The notes: generated by a model not told the origin, from the letters alone. Counted from the stretch's first letter, positions 1 through 10,086 are shown. The stretch: DNA of 22,976 bases from Silene noctiflora (GCA_009801015.1 VHZZ01007961.1:1-22976); one strand, 5' to 3'. Numbers and translations are program-made.

Positions 1-285
1 GATGATTATTTGTGTTTACTAGTTTAACATTTATTTAAATATCAATTTTCATGTATGAACCGAACTTCCTAGACGACTTTTATTTTATTGTTTGCATTTT
101 TATATTTTTACTTTGCATTTACCAATCAATCAAAACCCCATAAATCGTGACCATCCAAGATAAAGTTCACCCCATCACAACTAATTAGCAACCACCGCGC
201 TCTCCGTGGATTCGACCCCTAAATAATATATTTATTTGTTGTACCTAGGGTAATTTATTTTTGCATAGGTTAGCGACGACCTATC
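1..285 (+). other. Possible tail of an LTR from another retroelement, cut by the window edge
   Basis: This stretch is AT-rich and non-coding. It ends with a segment (about 195-285) containing 'ctccgtggattcgacccc' and 'gcgacgacctatca', which resembles the U5 ends of LTRs from large plant gypsy elements, where a 'gtggattcgaccc' motif lies about 70-100 bases before the LTR end. If so, the LTR would end near 285 and its body lies left of the window. The resemblance is from memory of such LTRs. No target duplication can be checked because the other end is outside. It could equally be a non-coding part of the adjoining plus-strand ORF. Confidence 0.35.
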
Positions 286-1404
286 ATCCATTCATGAATT
301 GTGTCGTAGCAAAGTCAAAGAAGAAAACGAAACGTGCCCGAAGTCAAGTAGATCAAACTTCAAAAAAGAGGTCTTCACCACCAGAGGACAAGGGTGACAT
401 GAACGATTCGTCTTTGGATGCTTCCCTTAAAGAGAATGTAAATGAGAATCCTACGTGCATTTAACCACTCGGAGACAAGGTTGAGGAACCCAGTATTCGT
501 CACCTTCTTGACGATGTCCTTGAAGTAGACGGGTCTCCTACGATGGACGACTTTCCACCCGTCGAGGAGGTTAGTTTTTCACGATTCTTAACGTTTCCTT
601 TTCTTTCGCTCTTTTGATCATTTACACCATATATTTCTTTCCTCTTTTCTTTTTTAGGGTTTTATATCTTCGATGGACGCCCCAACCAATTTCTCAGACA
701 TTCATATTGAATTAAATCCAGACAGCCCTACTGAGAAGGCAATGCTTGATGCTATTCTGGGTCCAGCCGAAGAATTTTCCTTCGCGGAGAAACTGATCCT
801 TGAAGCCGAGCGACAAGCGTATCTGTCTATGGCTAATAAGCTGCGAGAAAAGTTGTTAGGATCTTCCGTTGTCGAGATTCCAGTGCTTGAAAAGGAGTGT
901 GAGGCACTCCTCGAGTACTTCAACTCGAAGAACATTGATGTCTCAGTCCTTCATGCTCATGTGTAGAATTATTTCAGATCTGCTTTGCCACTTCAGTCTG
1001 TGGGAAAAGAATACACAATTGATCATCTTCATCCCTTGAGGTTTGAGGAACAGATTAAGGATATCGACGACCGTATCTCGAGTGTCGTATCTTTGGGAAA
1101 TCAAGCAACGGAAAAAGCCGAGATTCTTCAAGGAAAGTTCCAGGGAGGTGTGTCGAAGGAGGAGCAGTTAAAGAAGGAGTTAGAGATGGTGCTGGAGGGG
1201 CTACGAGAGTTGGTTGCGCCTATTGTTGCTTCCAACAAAAAGAAACTCGATCAAGCCTCAATTGTCAAGACTTTTACTCAAGAGAAGTTGTCTTTGGAAG
1301 CACGGATGGTAACTGCAAAACAAGAAGCCGGGAAGATTGAACATACTACAAAAACCTTCATTGAAGCATCTGAAGCTTTAAAGAACTTGCAGTGGTCTCC
1401 ATGA
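261..1404 (+). pseudogene. Additional antisense ORF (aORF) of the Tat-type element, coiled-coil tail; broken
   Basis: This plus-strand coding stretch lies beyond integrase and opposite to it. Exon-like part 1 runs to about 569 and is Lys/Ser/Glu/Asp-rich (residues such as KSKKKTKRAR). It contains a stop at 462-464 with coding-like sequence continuing in the same frame. A GT donor at 570 and a pyrimidine-rich tract ending in AG near 658 bound an intron of about 90 bp, and the flanking frames join in phase. Part 2 (about 660-1404) is rich in Glu, Lys and Leu. It looks like a helical coiled coil (for example SKEEQLKKELEMVLEGLREL) and has a single stop at 964-966. Extra antisense ORFs between integrase and the 3' LTR are known in some Tat-lineage elements. 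Related plant proteins often carry a plant mobile domain upstream of such a tail, but that domain is not in this window. The two stops make this copy a pseudogene. The start is not determinable. Confidence 0.6.
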
Positions 1405-1955
1405 TGTCTTTTATTGCATTTTCCTTTGTTTTAGACATTTTTCTTTTGGACACTTGAGAGTGCTTGTTTTTTTTTAATCATGAATAATAATAAGTTGAGC
1501 TTTATTTTTTTTATTTATCAATCTTGCATATTCATTTTGTTTTGCCATACATAGTTTATACTCTTATGGGCCAGGAGTGAAGGAGTTTTTTTTTTTTGGT
1601 GTGGCTGGACTAAAGCAAATAGCTTACTTCAGCTGCCTACGTACCCATAAAGTACAAATAAATACACCCTTCGAGATCAAGCCAACGTAGTTCAAACGAA
1701 ACAAATTTGATTTTGTTTGGGGGATTTTGGCCGCACCTAAGAAAAGGAACTTTACTTAAGCTGCCTACGTACCTACAAAGCAATAATACTTCGCAGGATC
1801 AAGCCAACGTAGTTCATTAAAAGGAATTTGTGTTTGGGACTTTTTTTTTGGTTTTTTTATTTGATGATTTTTTTTGGATTTTTTTTTTTTTTTGTTTTTT
1901 TTTTTTGATGTGCAGTTTAGGCTCGTGCTTAGGAGCTTATTGCAGAATCGTCATC
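1405..1955. other. Spacer between the convergent aORF and integrase frames
   Basis: This 550-base non-coding gap separates the 3' ends of the plus-strand additional ORF and the minus-strand integrase. It holds two copies of a conserved-looking motif (1624-1693 and 1752-1815, listed separately). A very T-rich tract (about 1838-1912) corresponds to an A-rich tract in the sense of the polyprotein. A second shorter T run lies at 1585-1598. The stretch should contain the 3' ends of both convergent transcripts. I see no further ORF. Confidence 0.7.
1624..1815 (+). repeat. Two-copy motif in the convergent spacer
   Basis: Copy 1 is 1624-1693 and copy 2 is 1752-1815, a 128-base period. Both start ttactt(c/a)agctgcctacgta and end atcaagccaacgtagttc, with a variable middle. 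Within each copy 'ctacgtac' and 'aacgtagtt' are partly complementary, so each copy could fold into a hairpin around the variable centre. A motif of this type recurs in the region after integrase in some plant Tat-like elements (recollection, not tested). A function in RNA 3'-end formation or packaging is only a guess. Confidence 0.6.
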
Positions 1956-3175
1956 TTACGCGTAATAACGCTTCAAGAATTTGGCATTAATCGGACCAAC
2001 ACGTACTCCATCATTATCGACAATCTTGTATGCACTGTTGGTGTAAACTTCTTGCACAACGTAAGGTCCGTCCCACTTGGAGGTGAAATTATTCCCGGCC
2101 TTACGAGGCATGATAATGGGTCTCCGGACCGCCAAAACCATATCCCTAACTTGAAAAGATCTAGGACGAACATTTTTGTTGAACGCCCTCGATAATCGTG
2201 CCTGATAGCACTTCAGCTTTTGTTGCGCAGCAAGCCTTTTTTCGTCCAGAGCTTCGAGTTCAGCCAAACGCAGCTTTTCATTTTCGCCTTCCGCCAAACC
2301 CATTTGTATAGCCATACGAAGAGAAGGGATTTCTAATTCGAGTGGGAGGACTGCCTTTACTCCGTAGACTAAGGCATAAGGTGATGATTGGGTCAGAGTT
2401 CTATACGTGGTCCGATACGTCCAAAGTGCTTCTCCGAGCCTCTCATGCCAGTCAGGTTTTGTCTTTGAAACCATTTTATTCAATAAATTGCAGAGATTCT
2501 TGTTGAAAGCCTCGGCTAGACCATTAGTTGGCGCATTATATGCTGAAGAATTATGTTGGGCAAACTTGAACTTTTCCATCAATGCATCCATGAGCTTGTT
2601 GTAGAACGGTTTGCCATTGTCGGTAATGATGAACCTTGGTACACCATATCGATATATGATTTGTGTTCGCACGAAATCAACAACATTCTTCTTTTTTATT
2701 TCTCGAAGTGGCACAGCCTCTGCCCATTTCGAAAAATAATTAGTTTTGGCTAATATGTATAGATGCCCAGCGGATGACTTAGTCGGTAAGGGTCCAACAA
2801 CATCGAGTCCCCAAGTTTCAAATGGCCACGATGAGATTGTAGGGTGGAGCACTTCTAGCGGTTGATGGATAAAATTTCCATGAAACTGGCAAGCGTCACA
2901 CTTCTTTGCATAGTCCATACAATCTTGCACCATAGTAGGCCAATAATAGCCCATTATTTTGATTCGATCACACAAATTCGATCCTGATTGGTGAGCACCA
3001 TATATGTCGGCATGAGCCTCTTTCATGGTATGCAGACCTTCATCTTCATCCAGACATCGTAACCACAGTCCATTGAACGACTGACGATACAAAGTCCCTT
3101 TGTAGTAGATGAAGCGAGAAGAGCGACGTCGTACCTCCATCTTGTGCCTTGGGTCATTTGGCAACTTTTTATGCT
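1956..3175 (-). pseudogene. Integrase domain of the Tat-type polyprotein
   Basis: A 402-residue open stretch with all integrase landmarks. The HHCC zinc finger is H51, H58, C89 and C92. The catalytic triad is D121 (WGLDVVG), D182 (TDNG) and E218 (GLAEAF), with exactly 35 residues between the last two, as in the DD35E family. The C-terminal region ends in a KWDGPYVV segment typical of non-chromodomain plant gypsy integrases. I see no chromodomain. Integrase would join the cDNA to host DNA. This is the best preserved part of the element, with no internal stop, but it is cut off from the upstream polyprotein by the 89-base offset at the N (3088-3264) and by upstream stops. If that duplication is an assembly fault, this frame runs on directly from the RNase H frame. 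Confidence 0.9.
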
Positions 3176-3264
3176 NTACAAAGTCCCTTTGTAGTAGATG
3201 AAGCGAGAAGAGCGACGTCGTACCTCCATCTTGTGCCTTGGGTCATTTGGCAACTTTTTATGCT
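3088..3264 (+). repeat. Exact 88-bp tandem duplication around a single N (probable assembly joint)
   Basis: Bases 3088-3175 and 3177-3264 read identically, with only N3176 between them. The offset of 89 is not a multiple of three and shifts the polyprotein frame between the second RNase H and integrase. Collapsing one copy plus the N puts the two frames (3955 side and 3164 side) in register. The simplest reading is that two contigs with overlapping ends were joined without merging. Confidence 0.85.
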
Positions 3265-3955
3265 CCAAGTATTTAATGATTGTTTGCCGCCAATCTTCCT
3301 TGTCGATTACATGAACGGAAATTGCATTCACATCTTCTGTCAAATCGTCATCGTCTTCTTCTTGCAACACAACCCATCTTTTGCAAATTGGAATCGAGGA
3401 AGGAATACTTGCCCCCAGTGCCAAAGTGGCTGCGAGATTTGCGAGAGCGTCAGCCATCTTGTTGGCACTCCTTGGTACGTGATCTAAGAAGAACGAATCG
3501 AATTTTTGCAACAATCGGGAAGCTAGTTTATAGTATGGCACAAGACTATCTTCTTTCACTTTGTATATACCGAGCAATTGATTGATTATCAACTTGGAAT
3601 CGCCATAGATGTCCAGATCGTTGCATCCCATTTCAAGAGCCATTTCCACGCCAATGATCAAGGCTTGATATTCGGCGGCGTTATTTGTGCATAATTCCGG
3701 AAGTATGAATGAATATGTCAAGAGATGTTTTTCCGGCGAAACGAACACAACGCCGGCTCCTGCGCCGTCTTCACGAGCGACTCTATCAAAATACATTTGC
3801 CATGAAGGGAGCACATCGATGTAGAAGACTCCTTCTCCGGGGAGTTCATATGAGAAATTCCATTCTCCTGGAATTGGATGATCCGCTAAGAAATTTGCCA
3901 ACGCTTGTCCCTTTACAGTCTTTTGAGGCACGTAAACTATGTCGTACTGCTTCAA
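3265..3955 (-). pseudogene. Second (archaeal-type) RNase H domain and linker to integrase
   Basis: Counting from the Met at 3955, catalytic acidic residues are all visible: D57 (MYFDR), E95 (NNAAEYQALI), D119 (IYGDSKL) and D169 (NKMADALA). This D-E-D-D pattern and the NNxAEYxAL and GDSxL motifs are those of the additional RNase H that Tat-lineage plant elements gained. It degrades the RNA strand of the RNA/DNA hybrid during reverse transcription. The usual Gly after the first Asp is Arg here, so activity is doubtful even in this segment. Residues 185-230 form an acidic linker (EEDDDD) towards integrase. The frame is that of the tail of the first RNase H but one base off from the reverse transcriptase frame. 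Confidence 0.85.
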
Positions 3956-5112
3956 GAGTACAACCCATTTGGCAAGTCGTCCCGAGAGTACTGGTCATGA
4001 CAGAATATACTTGATCGGGTCAGCTTTAGAAATGATATGGACGGTATGAGCTTGAAATTAATGCGGCAAATTTTGAACGGCAAAGATGAGAGCTAGACAC
4101 ATCTTCTCGATGGGCGAATATTTTAGTTCGGCTCAAACAAGTGTGCGACTCAGATAGTATAGGCTCTTTCTTTACCGTCTTCATTCTCTTGAGCACATAA
4201 TGCCCCCATCGAGTGTTCTTCGGCCGATATGTACAGAATGATCGACTTCCCTGGGATTGGCACGCCTAAAACTGGATGACTTAACAAGTACTGTTTAATG
4301 CTATCGAAAGCTTTTCGACAAGATTCATCCCACTCGAAAGGAGAACCTTTTTTCATTAGGTGCCTAAATGGATGACATCGTCCTGCCAGATTGGAAATGA
4401 ACCGTCGTATGTAAGCTAAACGTCCTTGAAGACTTCGAAGATCTCTTAGCGTGGACGGTTCTGGCATGTCTTTTATTGCCTTGATTTTGGATTGATCTAT
4501 CTCAATTCCTCGATGGCGTATGATGAAGCCCAAGAACGTGCCAGGACTAACACCAAAAGCACATTTCAAAGGATTCATCTTCAGTTTGCACTTTCTTAGT
4601 CTCTCAAAAACCGTTCGAAGATCTTTCACATGGTCAACTCTCTTCTTGGATTTGACAACAAGATCGTCGACGTAACACTCGACAATTTCATGAAACATAT
4701 CATCGAATTTTTTTTGCATAGCTCGCTAATATGTGGCTCCCGCATTCTTCAACCCAAAGGACATTACTTTATAACAAAATATTCCCTTTGGTGTTCGAAA
4801 CCTCGTGGCTTCTTCATCTTCTGGCGCCATCTGGATCTGATTATACCCGGCGGTACAATCCATGAATGACAATGCTTTATGTTCTGTCGTGGCGTCAATC
4901 ATGATCTTCGTGACTGGAAGCGGGAAATCATCCTTGGGACAAGCATCATTCAAATCTCGAAAATCGACACAAATACGGAGTTGTCCATTTTTCTTTCTCA
5001 CTGGGACAATGTTAGAAATCCATGTTGGATACTTGACCTCCCGAATAAAACCTGCATCGATCAATTTTTTTACCTCTGCCTCGATTTCTGGCAACATTTC
5101 CGGCTAAAATCG
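3956..5112 (-). pseudogene. Reverse transcriptase and degenerate first RNase H
   Basis: RT landmarks in order: GFIREVKYPTWISN and VPVRKKNGQLR, DFRDLNDACPKDDFPLP, FMDCTAGYNQI (catalytic Asp at 4858-4860), SFGLKNAGATY, then YVDD at 4663-4674, whose two Asp complete the polymerase triad. The thumb and connection follow (KCAFGVSPGTFLGF, LQGRLAYIRRFISN). The first RNase H begins near 4260. Where other gypsy elements have a catalytic Asp it reads LYISAEEHS, in line with the known loss of active residues in this domain in Tat elements. Damage: stops at 5104-5106 and 4726-4728, a one-base frameshift near 4163, and stops at 4133-4135, 4058-4060 and 3995-3997 in the shifted frame. Confidence 0.9.
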
Positions 5113-6369
5113 TCTTCGCGGTTGCTTTTTTGGGGAAACGCCTTTCCTTATTGCTGGTCAATGAATTGCTATTTTTGGACTTAGACCGGGCATTTCTTGG
5201 TAGCTCCAAGCGAACACATCTTTATATTCTGATAGAAGCTTGATATACTCTGTTTGCTCTTGATCCGTCAGAAAAGAACTCACAAAGACAGGTCGTGGCT
5301 CCTCACTCGTGCCTAGGTTGATTTCCTTCAAGTCATCAACGGTCGTTTGGATCCTATCTTCAAGATTTTTCGGAATTTCACCAACCTCTATTTCATCATC
5401 AGAATCTGGGTATTCCGGTACCGTTACATGGTTAGATGAAACAACATCCCGAGCAATTTTCCTTTGACTCGACTCCTCTTGCGGATTTGTGAAGATGACG
5501 GTGCGTCTTTTTGCCTTCAGTGACTTATCCATTGTTATTTCCACTTCATGATGACGCTTAATTTAAGAGGGAATAATACTATGGATATCTTTGGTGGGGT
5601 CGACTGCAGCTTTTGTTTTCGAGGACTTCTTTAGCTTTTGTCGACGCCTCTTCTGCATCTTAAAGCTACTTATGCGACTGAAAACCGATTTCTTTTCCTC
5701 CTTTCTTCCAATGCGAGCGAACACCGACGCATTTGGCCTTTGTTGCTGTGGATCTGACGTTAATTGTACGTGGTAGGTCTCTTCCCTTTCCCCCAACCTG
5801 CTGAAGATGGATGAGCGAGGCGTGGAAGTTGGTTGGTCTAGCCTGTAAAAAACAGAACTTTGCGGAAGCATCTCAGTGTTCTCGCCTTCACTTTCCACAA
5901 GTTCTGCCACAATGTATTATGACACCGCTTGCTTCGCCTTACGTCGTGCCGAAATCCGTACGGGTTCAGGAGGCGAAAAACCGAGGCCAACCTTTCCGGC
6001 CTCGAGTTTTCTCCCTTGTTGGTGTAACTTCTTCTGTGTTTGATTTAAACCATACGGGGTGACTTCAATTACTTGCCCCAATGGAGTTATCTTTTCAAAG
6101 TCATACCCAAACTTTGACATGATCTTGTAAGCATTTCGGTCGAATCGTCCCTTTGTCGACTCTTCGGCACCTGTTTAGTCCTCTTTCATCGAAGCTGTCG
6201 TAAAACCAGGAAGAGGTTGTTTACTTGCCGCAAAGTGATTTTTTTTTTCAACCGAAACAATGACATTATTTTTCAAAGTTTTCAGATCGTCATCGTCAAT
6301 TGTTCTAGTTGAGGTGGATGCTTTATTTCGAGGTGTGCACTCTGCGAAAGGTGTCTCGCCATCCTTACA
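5113..6369 (-). pseudogene. Protease-to-reverse transcriptase linker of the polyprotein
   Basis: This stretch stays in the gag-protease frame and is broken by stops at 6175-6177, 5917-5919, 5563-5565 and 5158-5160. The parts read as low-complexity basic and Ser/Arg-rich sequence. One repeated pattern is 'SVFxRL' or 'SVFSRI' (SSVFYRL, SSIFSRL, ASVFARI, SVFSRI), four spaced copies between about 5660 and 5860. The end (FLTDQEQTEYIKLLSEYKDVFAWSYQEMPGLSP) is the conserved lead-in of plant gypsy reverse transcriptase. Long linkers with such repeats occur in Tat elements. No enzyme domain is visible. Each break is a single stop rather than a frameshift, which suggests decay mainly by base substitution. 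Confidence 0.75.
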
Positions 6370-7293
6370 TTATGATTTTGGCACGTACTTAAGGATCGGC
6401 GTCGCTTTCTGTGTGATTCGTGCAACTTTCTTCTCAGAAGGGCTCACATTTGTTTGACTGGTCTTTATGAAGACGCTTTCGTGATGTTCGACCGTCATTG
6501 ACTGTTTAGCGGCTAGAATTTTGACATCATCCATATTTTTCAGAAATTTGGTCCCCGTTGAAAGGATTGTTGACGGTAGCATCTCAGTTGGTGTGTCGTT
6601 CTCTTCATAAAATCGAGCAACTGCAAAGTAAGACTCCACCGTAGAGAAGGACTTCACTTCGCCGTTTATCTTTTTCTCGCCGTCTATGTAATATTTCAGG
6701 CATTGATGTAGAATTGATGCTACAACACCATTTTCGTGAAGCCAAGGTCGACCAAGCAACAACTTGTATGACGTTTTAGCATCAATTACTTGGAAGAGTG
6801 TAGAGAATAACATATCTCCCATTGAGATTTCAACACGAATCATGCCAATTGCTTTTTGTCCGCCGAGATTGAAGCCTTGGATCATCAAGCGACTTTTGGC
6901 GAGTTCATTTACAGAAATCCCAATATCTTCCATAATGGATTTCGGCATTATGTTGACAGCTGAACCTCCGTCCTCCAAGATGCGACTCACCTTCTTTTCT
7001 CGAATGTATCATGAGACAAACAAAGGGCGGTTGTGTAGTTTTGACCCCAAAAGCAAATCCTCATCAGTGAATGCAAGAGCGGCATTGCAAGCAACGCATT
7101 TTTGATACTGATCTGCAGGTTCACCCGCGGCTTTTAGTTTATCCGTATACGCTTCTGGTTGAAGAATCGCTAAAAACATTTGTTGACACATTTCTTCGGG
7201 CAGGTGAAACATTTGTTGCCATCCCATACGCGCAGGCAATGCGTCTAAAATTGCTTCAATCTTTGCGCCCTTGACCAACTCTGACGAGTTTTC
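6370..7293 (-). pseudogene. Aspartic protease (retropepsin) domain
   Basis: The active-site motif EDGGSAVNIMP has its Asp at 6970-6972. The second landmark LLLGRPWLHENG follows about 70 residues later and corresponds to the hydrophobic-hydrophobic-Gly motif of retropepsins. The lead-in FTDEDLLLGSKLHNRPLFVS is read up to a stop at 7009-7011, which lies directly before the domain in the same frame. The enzyme would process the gag-pol polyprotein in the particle. A second stop (6370-6372) ends the domain. Tat-lineage proteases characteristically have DGGS rather than DSGA at the active site, as seen here. Confidence 0.85.
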
Positions 7294-9552
7294 TTAAACG
7301 GTATCACCTTGACTCTTATCTTCCTCGACGACGCTAGAAGACACAGTGTTCACCGAAACTTTAGTAAGATAACGCTTGGGAAAACAGTCTTGTAATGTCA
7401 CGACACGACGTGACTTTGACTTGACTGTGTTAGACGATACGACATCTGGCGAAGAATCCGTGACGACTCCTCCAGCTTCCTTGTGTGAAGATCTCCTTAT
7501 TTTCTGACGAGTTGATCTTCGATGTTTTGACACTTGGGGTACCGACACTTCCCTGTTTTGCTTTTTCCGGCGACGCCTAGTCACAAGGGTCCACCCTTCG
7601 CCGTCGTCCTCGGGATTCTGAGCGCCAGAAAGTGGTGATATGATGGACTTGGACTCCTCGGGCATGATGACGATCACCGGCTCAAGAGTTCCAAATTGAA
7701 TCATTTTCACACATTCTTTGACTGCCGAAGGAGGACATATATTAACATCCTCGTCATTTATCCGTGCGACGATGTAATTGGACTCTGCAGTATCTTCGAG
7801 GTCCAAGAGAATTTTCCCATCTTCGGCTAACTGCATTATTTTCTCTTTGAGAGTTATGCACTTCTCCAACTGATGACTTACGAACCTATGATATCGACAA
7901 TATTTCGGATCGTTTGTACGTCCGACTTCACTTGGTCGCTTAGACTCGGGAAGCTAGATCACCTTCTTCTCCAAGAGATCATCCAACATGCCGGCTATAT
8001 CAGAGTCCAGAAAGGGATACTTCTTCTTCTCGAGCTCTTTCAGAGTTAGTCGTGGCTTTCTTGTATCCTTTGAATAGGTCGCCACCTTTTTATCTGTTTT
8101 AGGTCTCGCGGAGATTTTCACCGGATTGGAAGTAGAAGCCGTCATAACCTCCTTTGAAGTGCTTTTCGACGCTTTGCCATTTTTCTGAAACTCCTTTCTC
8201 TCCGGCTTTGATTCTGAATGAGTGAAAAGTCGTCCTTCATGACTAGCGATAGTAATTTCCATATCATGAGCTCGAGTAGCCAAATCCTGGAATGTCCTTG
8301 GCTTGATGCCTTGGAGGATGTAGACTAGATCCAGATTCATCCCTTGAATGCACATTTCAACAACAGAAGTCTCCGACAGACGGTCTTTGCATTCTAGGCT
8401 TAACGCGCGCCACCTACCGATGTAGTCGATGACAGGCTCATCCTTCCATTGCTTCGTGTTAATGAGTTCTGTCATGCTTACAATATGCCTGGTACTGTAG
8501 AAACGATTGAGAAACTCTTTCTCCATCTGGTCCCAGCTGTCGATTGACTCGGCGCTTAGATCTGTATACCAATCGAAAACAATTCCCTTTTGAGATCGGA
8601 CGAATTGTTTGACAAGGAGATCGTCATCTGACCCGACAGTGTTACATGTTTCAAAAAAATATGCAATGTGCTGCTTTGAATTGCCCTTTATGTCAAACTG
8701 TTGAAACTTCGGTGGTTGGTAGCCGATAGGCATCCTTTGATAATCATTTCTCATAGTTTATGGCTTGACGTAACAGTGGTTGCCGACATAGTGAAATTTT
8801 CCCGAACTAACTTTTGAACGCCTCCGCGATCATCTTTTGGACGTTTTTAGCAGTGAACGAGTTACCCTTATCACGTTCATCATCGTCGTCGTTAACATCA
8901 TCACTATCGTCGTCGTGAAATTAGGATTCTGTTCGCTTTTCCAACTTTTTCGTCAAAGCGGCGATTTGTTTGGTTTTTATTCATTATCCTTCTTGAGCCC
9001 GTCAAGAATGGCTTTCATTTGGCTAAGTTGTTCCTCCATATTGTTGCCCTCAACCACTATGACGGGCGCCACCATTGAGTACGATTGTTGGCTTGACATC
9101 TCATGGTTTCGCTTTCGTGGTGATGATGGAGACGAATCGGCGCTGCTGTGGCTATCCTTGACGGTGATTGGATCGAACAAAGGGCCAGTGTGAACAGTCA
9201 TCTTTACAAAAAGTGTCACACAACTTCTCACGAAACGTTGACGAGACAAACTGAGGGTCGTCGACTCGGATGTGAAAAACGAACCAAAGACGGGACACTC
9301 ATATAGCCTAGAGTCGCCTACACCATATGATTCCTTAGTGTTGGCGGTGATGTTGGATTTGCGCGGCCTCGTAGGCACGGATGCAGAACGGAGTCTCGCT
9401 GCAGCTGTACGGACGAGGATTTATCTGGTCCTGCTCCTTGTGGAAATTCCAATGGGAGATCGGTCAAGAGATGCACTGAGACGGGCTAAGTTTTCGTCAT
9501 CAGATTTGGATGTCATTCCCTTTGACGTATTGACGATGTTCCTGGAAGCCAT
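7294..9552 (-). pseudogene. Gag (capsid and nucleocapsid) with C-terminal linker
   Basis: The likely start is the Met codon at 9552 (MASRNIV...), about 55 bases inside from the primer site. The capsid core is best seen in 7957-8754: GYQPPKFQQFD, VKQFVRS, DWYTDL, EFLNRFYSTRH, CIQGMNLDLVYILQGIKP, RAHDMEI, as in plant gypsy gag (Retrotrans_gag type). Downstream, KYCRYHRFVSHQLEKC near 7870-7920 has the Cys/His spacing C-x2-H-x4-H-x4-C seen in place of a CCHC knuckle in Tat gag. A Lys/Arg-rich linker with TLVTRRRRKKQ follows. Stops at 9421-9423, 8977-8979, 7954-7956 and 7294-7296 break the frame. Between 8977 and about 8800 the reading moves out of frame and back, so two compensating small indels are likely. 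Confidence 0.8.
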
Positions 9553-9607
9553 TGGAATGCTTTTTTGCGAACTTGATCGTGTGGAAAAAGAGATGAGAAG
9601 TAGAGAT

Positions 9608-9625
9608 GTCCCACTGGGTGTGCCA
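9608..9625 (-). promoter_or_regulatory. Primer-binding site of the large element
   Basis: On the minus strand TGGCACACCCAGTGGGAC begins three bases after the inner end of the LTR. It begins with TGG, complementary to the CCA tail of a tRNA. The related short element at 13834-13851 reads TGGCACGCCCGGTGGGAC, so this copy differs by two changes consistent with CpG decay. I cannot name the tRNA with confidence. Confidence 0.75.
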
Positions 9626-9628
9626 ATT

Positions 9629-10086
9629 TGTAAACCATAAAATTTCAATGCCTGCAATAATAAATAAAGAGGAACAAAATAATAATATGGAAAATAAGAA
9701 TTTTATTTATAATCAAAAGATTGAGGGCTACAACTTCCGTAAATCTCTTGATTCCATTCTCAAGGTTTTTGGGTTTTGATAGTGTCTACGAGGGTCTTAT
9801 CGACTTAATCTCGTAGGGAGGTGAAGGGGTCTTTTTTGTGACTTATTCCATCATACCTACGATTTGGTAGTAGGAAGACGGGGTCATTTGACTTAATCCA
9901 TCTGCTCCCCTAAACCCTAGGATAAGATCTATATTTATAGTTACGGTAACTTGGAGAATAAAACAATGAATAAATATTCTATAATATCTCGAAATATTAT
10001 CACAATATTTTTTTGATAATTCTCTCAAGATATTAAAGATACTATATCATAAATAGACACAAAAATATAAAATTTTGGTGTCTATA
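9629..10086 (-). repeat. 5' LTR of the large Tat-type element
   Basis: 458 bp. On the plus strand it begins tgtaaaccataaaattt and ends aaaattttggtgtctata, giving imperfect terminal inverted repeats. It is alignable along its full length with the two LTRs at 13278-13725 and 13855-14301, sharing for example 'caacttccgtaaatctc', 'cgacttaat' and 'tttggtagtagga'. Its outer end reads ...tctata where the relatives have ...tctaca, a single change from the canonical end. Position next to the primer site on the left identifies it as the 5' LTR of a minus-strand element. Confidence 0.88.
9930..9939 (-). promoter_or_regulatory. TATA box of the 5' LTR
   Basis: The minus strand reads TATAAATATA about 150 bases into the LTR from its outer end, the expected place for the U3/R promoter. 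The related LTRs have 'tataaatac' at the matching place. It would drive the minus-strand genomic RNA. Confidence 0.55.

Larger units (their letters stand above)
261..10086 (-). mobile_element. Degenerate Tat-type Ty3/gypsy LTR retrotransposon with extra antisense ORF, truncated by the window
   Basis: In the minus-strand sense the order is LTR (10086-9629), primer-binding site, gag, protease, long linker, reverse transcriptase, RNase H, second RNase H, integrase, then an ORF on the opposite strand. Integrase after RNase H defines the Ty3/gypsy type. The second, archaeal-type RNase H and the non-chromodomain integrase place it in the Tat lineage. Twelve or more in-frame stops, one clear frameshift near 4163 and local frame changes near 8977-8800 show it is inactive. 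The 3' LTR is not present and is expected left of position 1. The bases after the LTR (10087-10091, gtacc) are the predicted 5-bp target duplication. Left limit is set at the aORF because the bases before it may belong to another insertion. Confidence 0.85.

Noticed and set aside
9272..9640. A 122-codon plus-strand ORF
   Set aside because: It is the complement of the gag leader and primer site of the minus-strand element.
261..10086. An endogenous pararetrovirus instead of a retrotransposon
   Set aside because: Integrase, LTRs and a primer site next to the LTR are present, and no movement or coat protein is seen.
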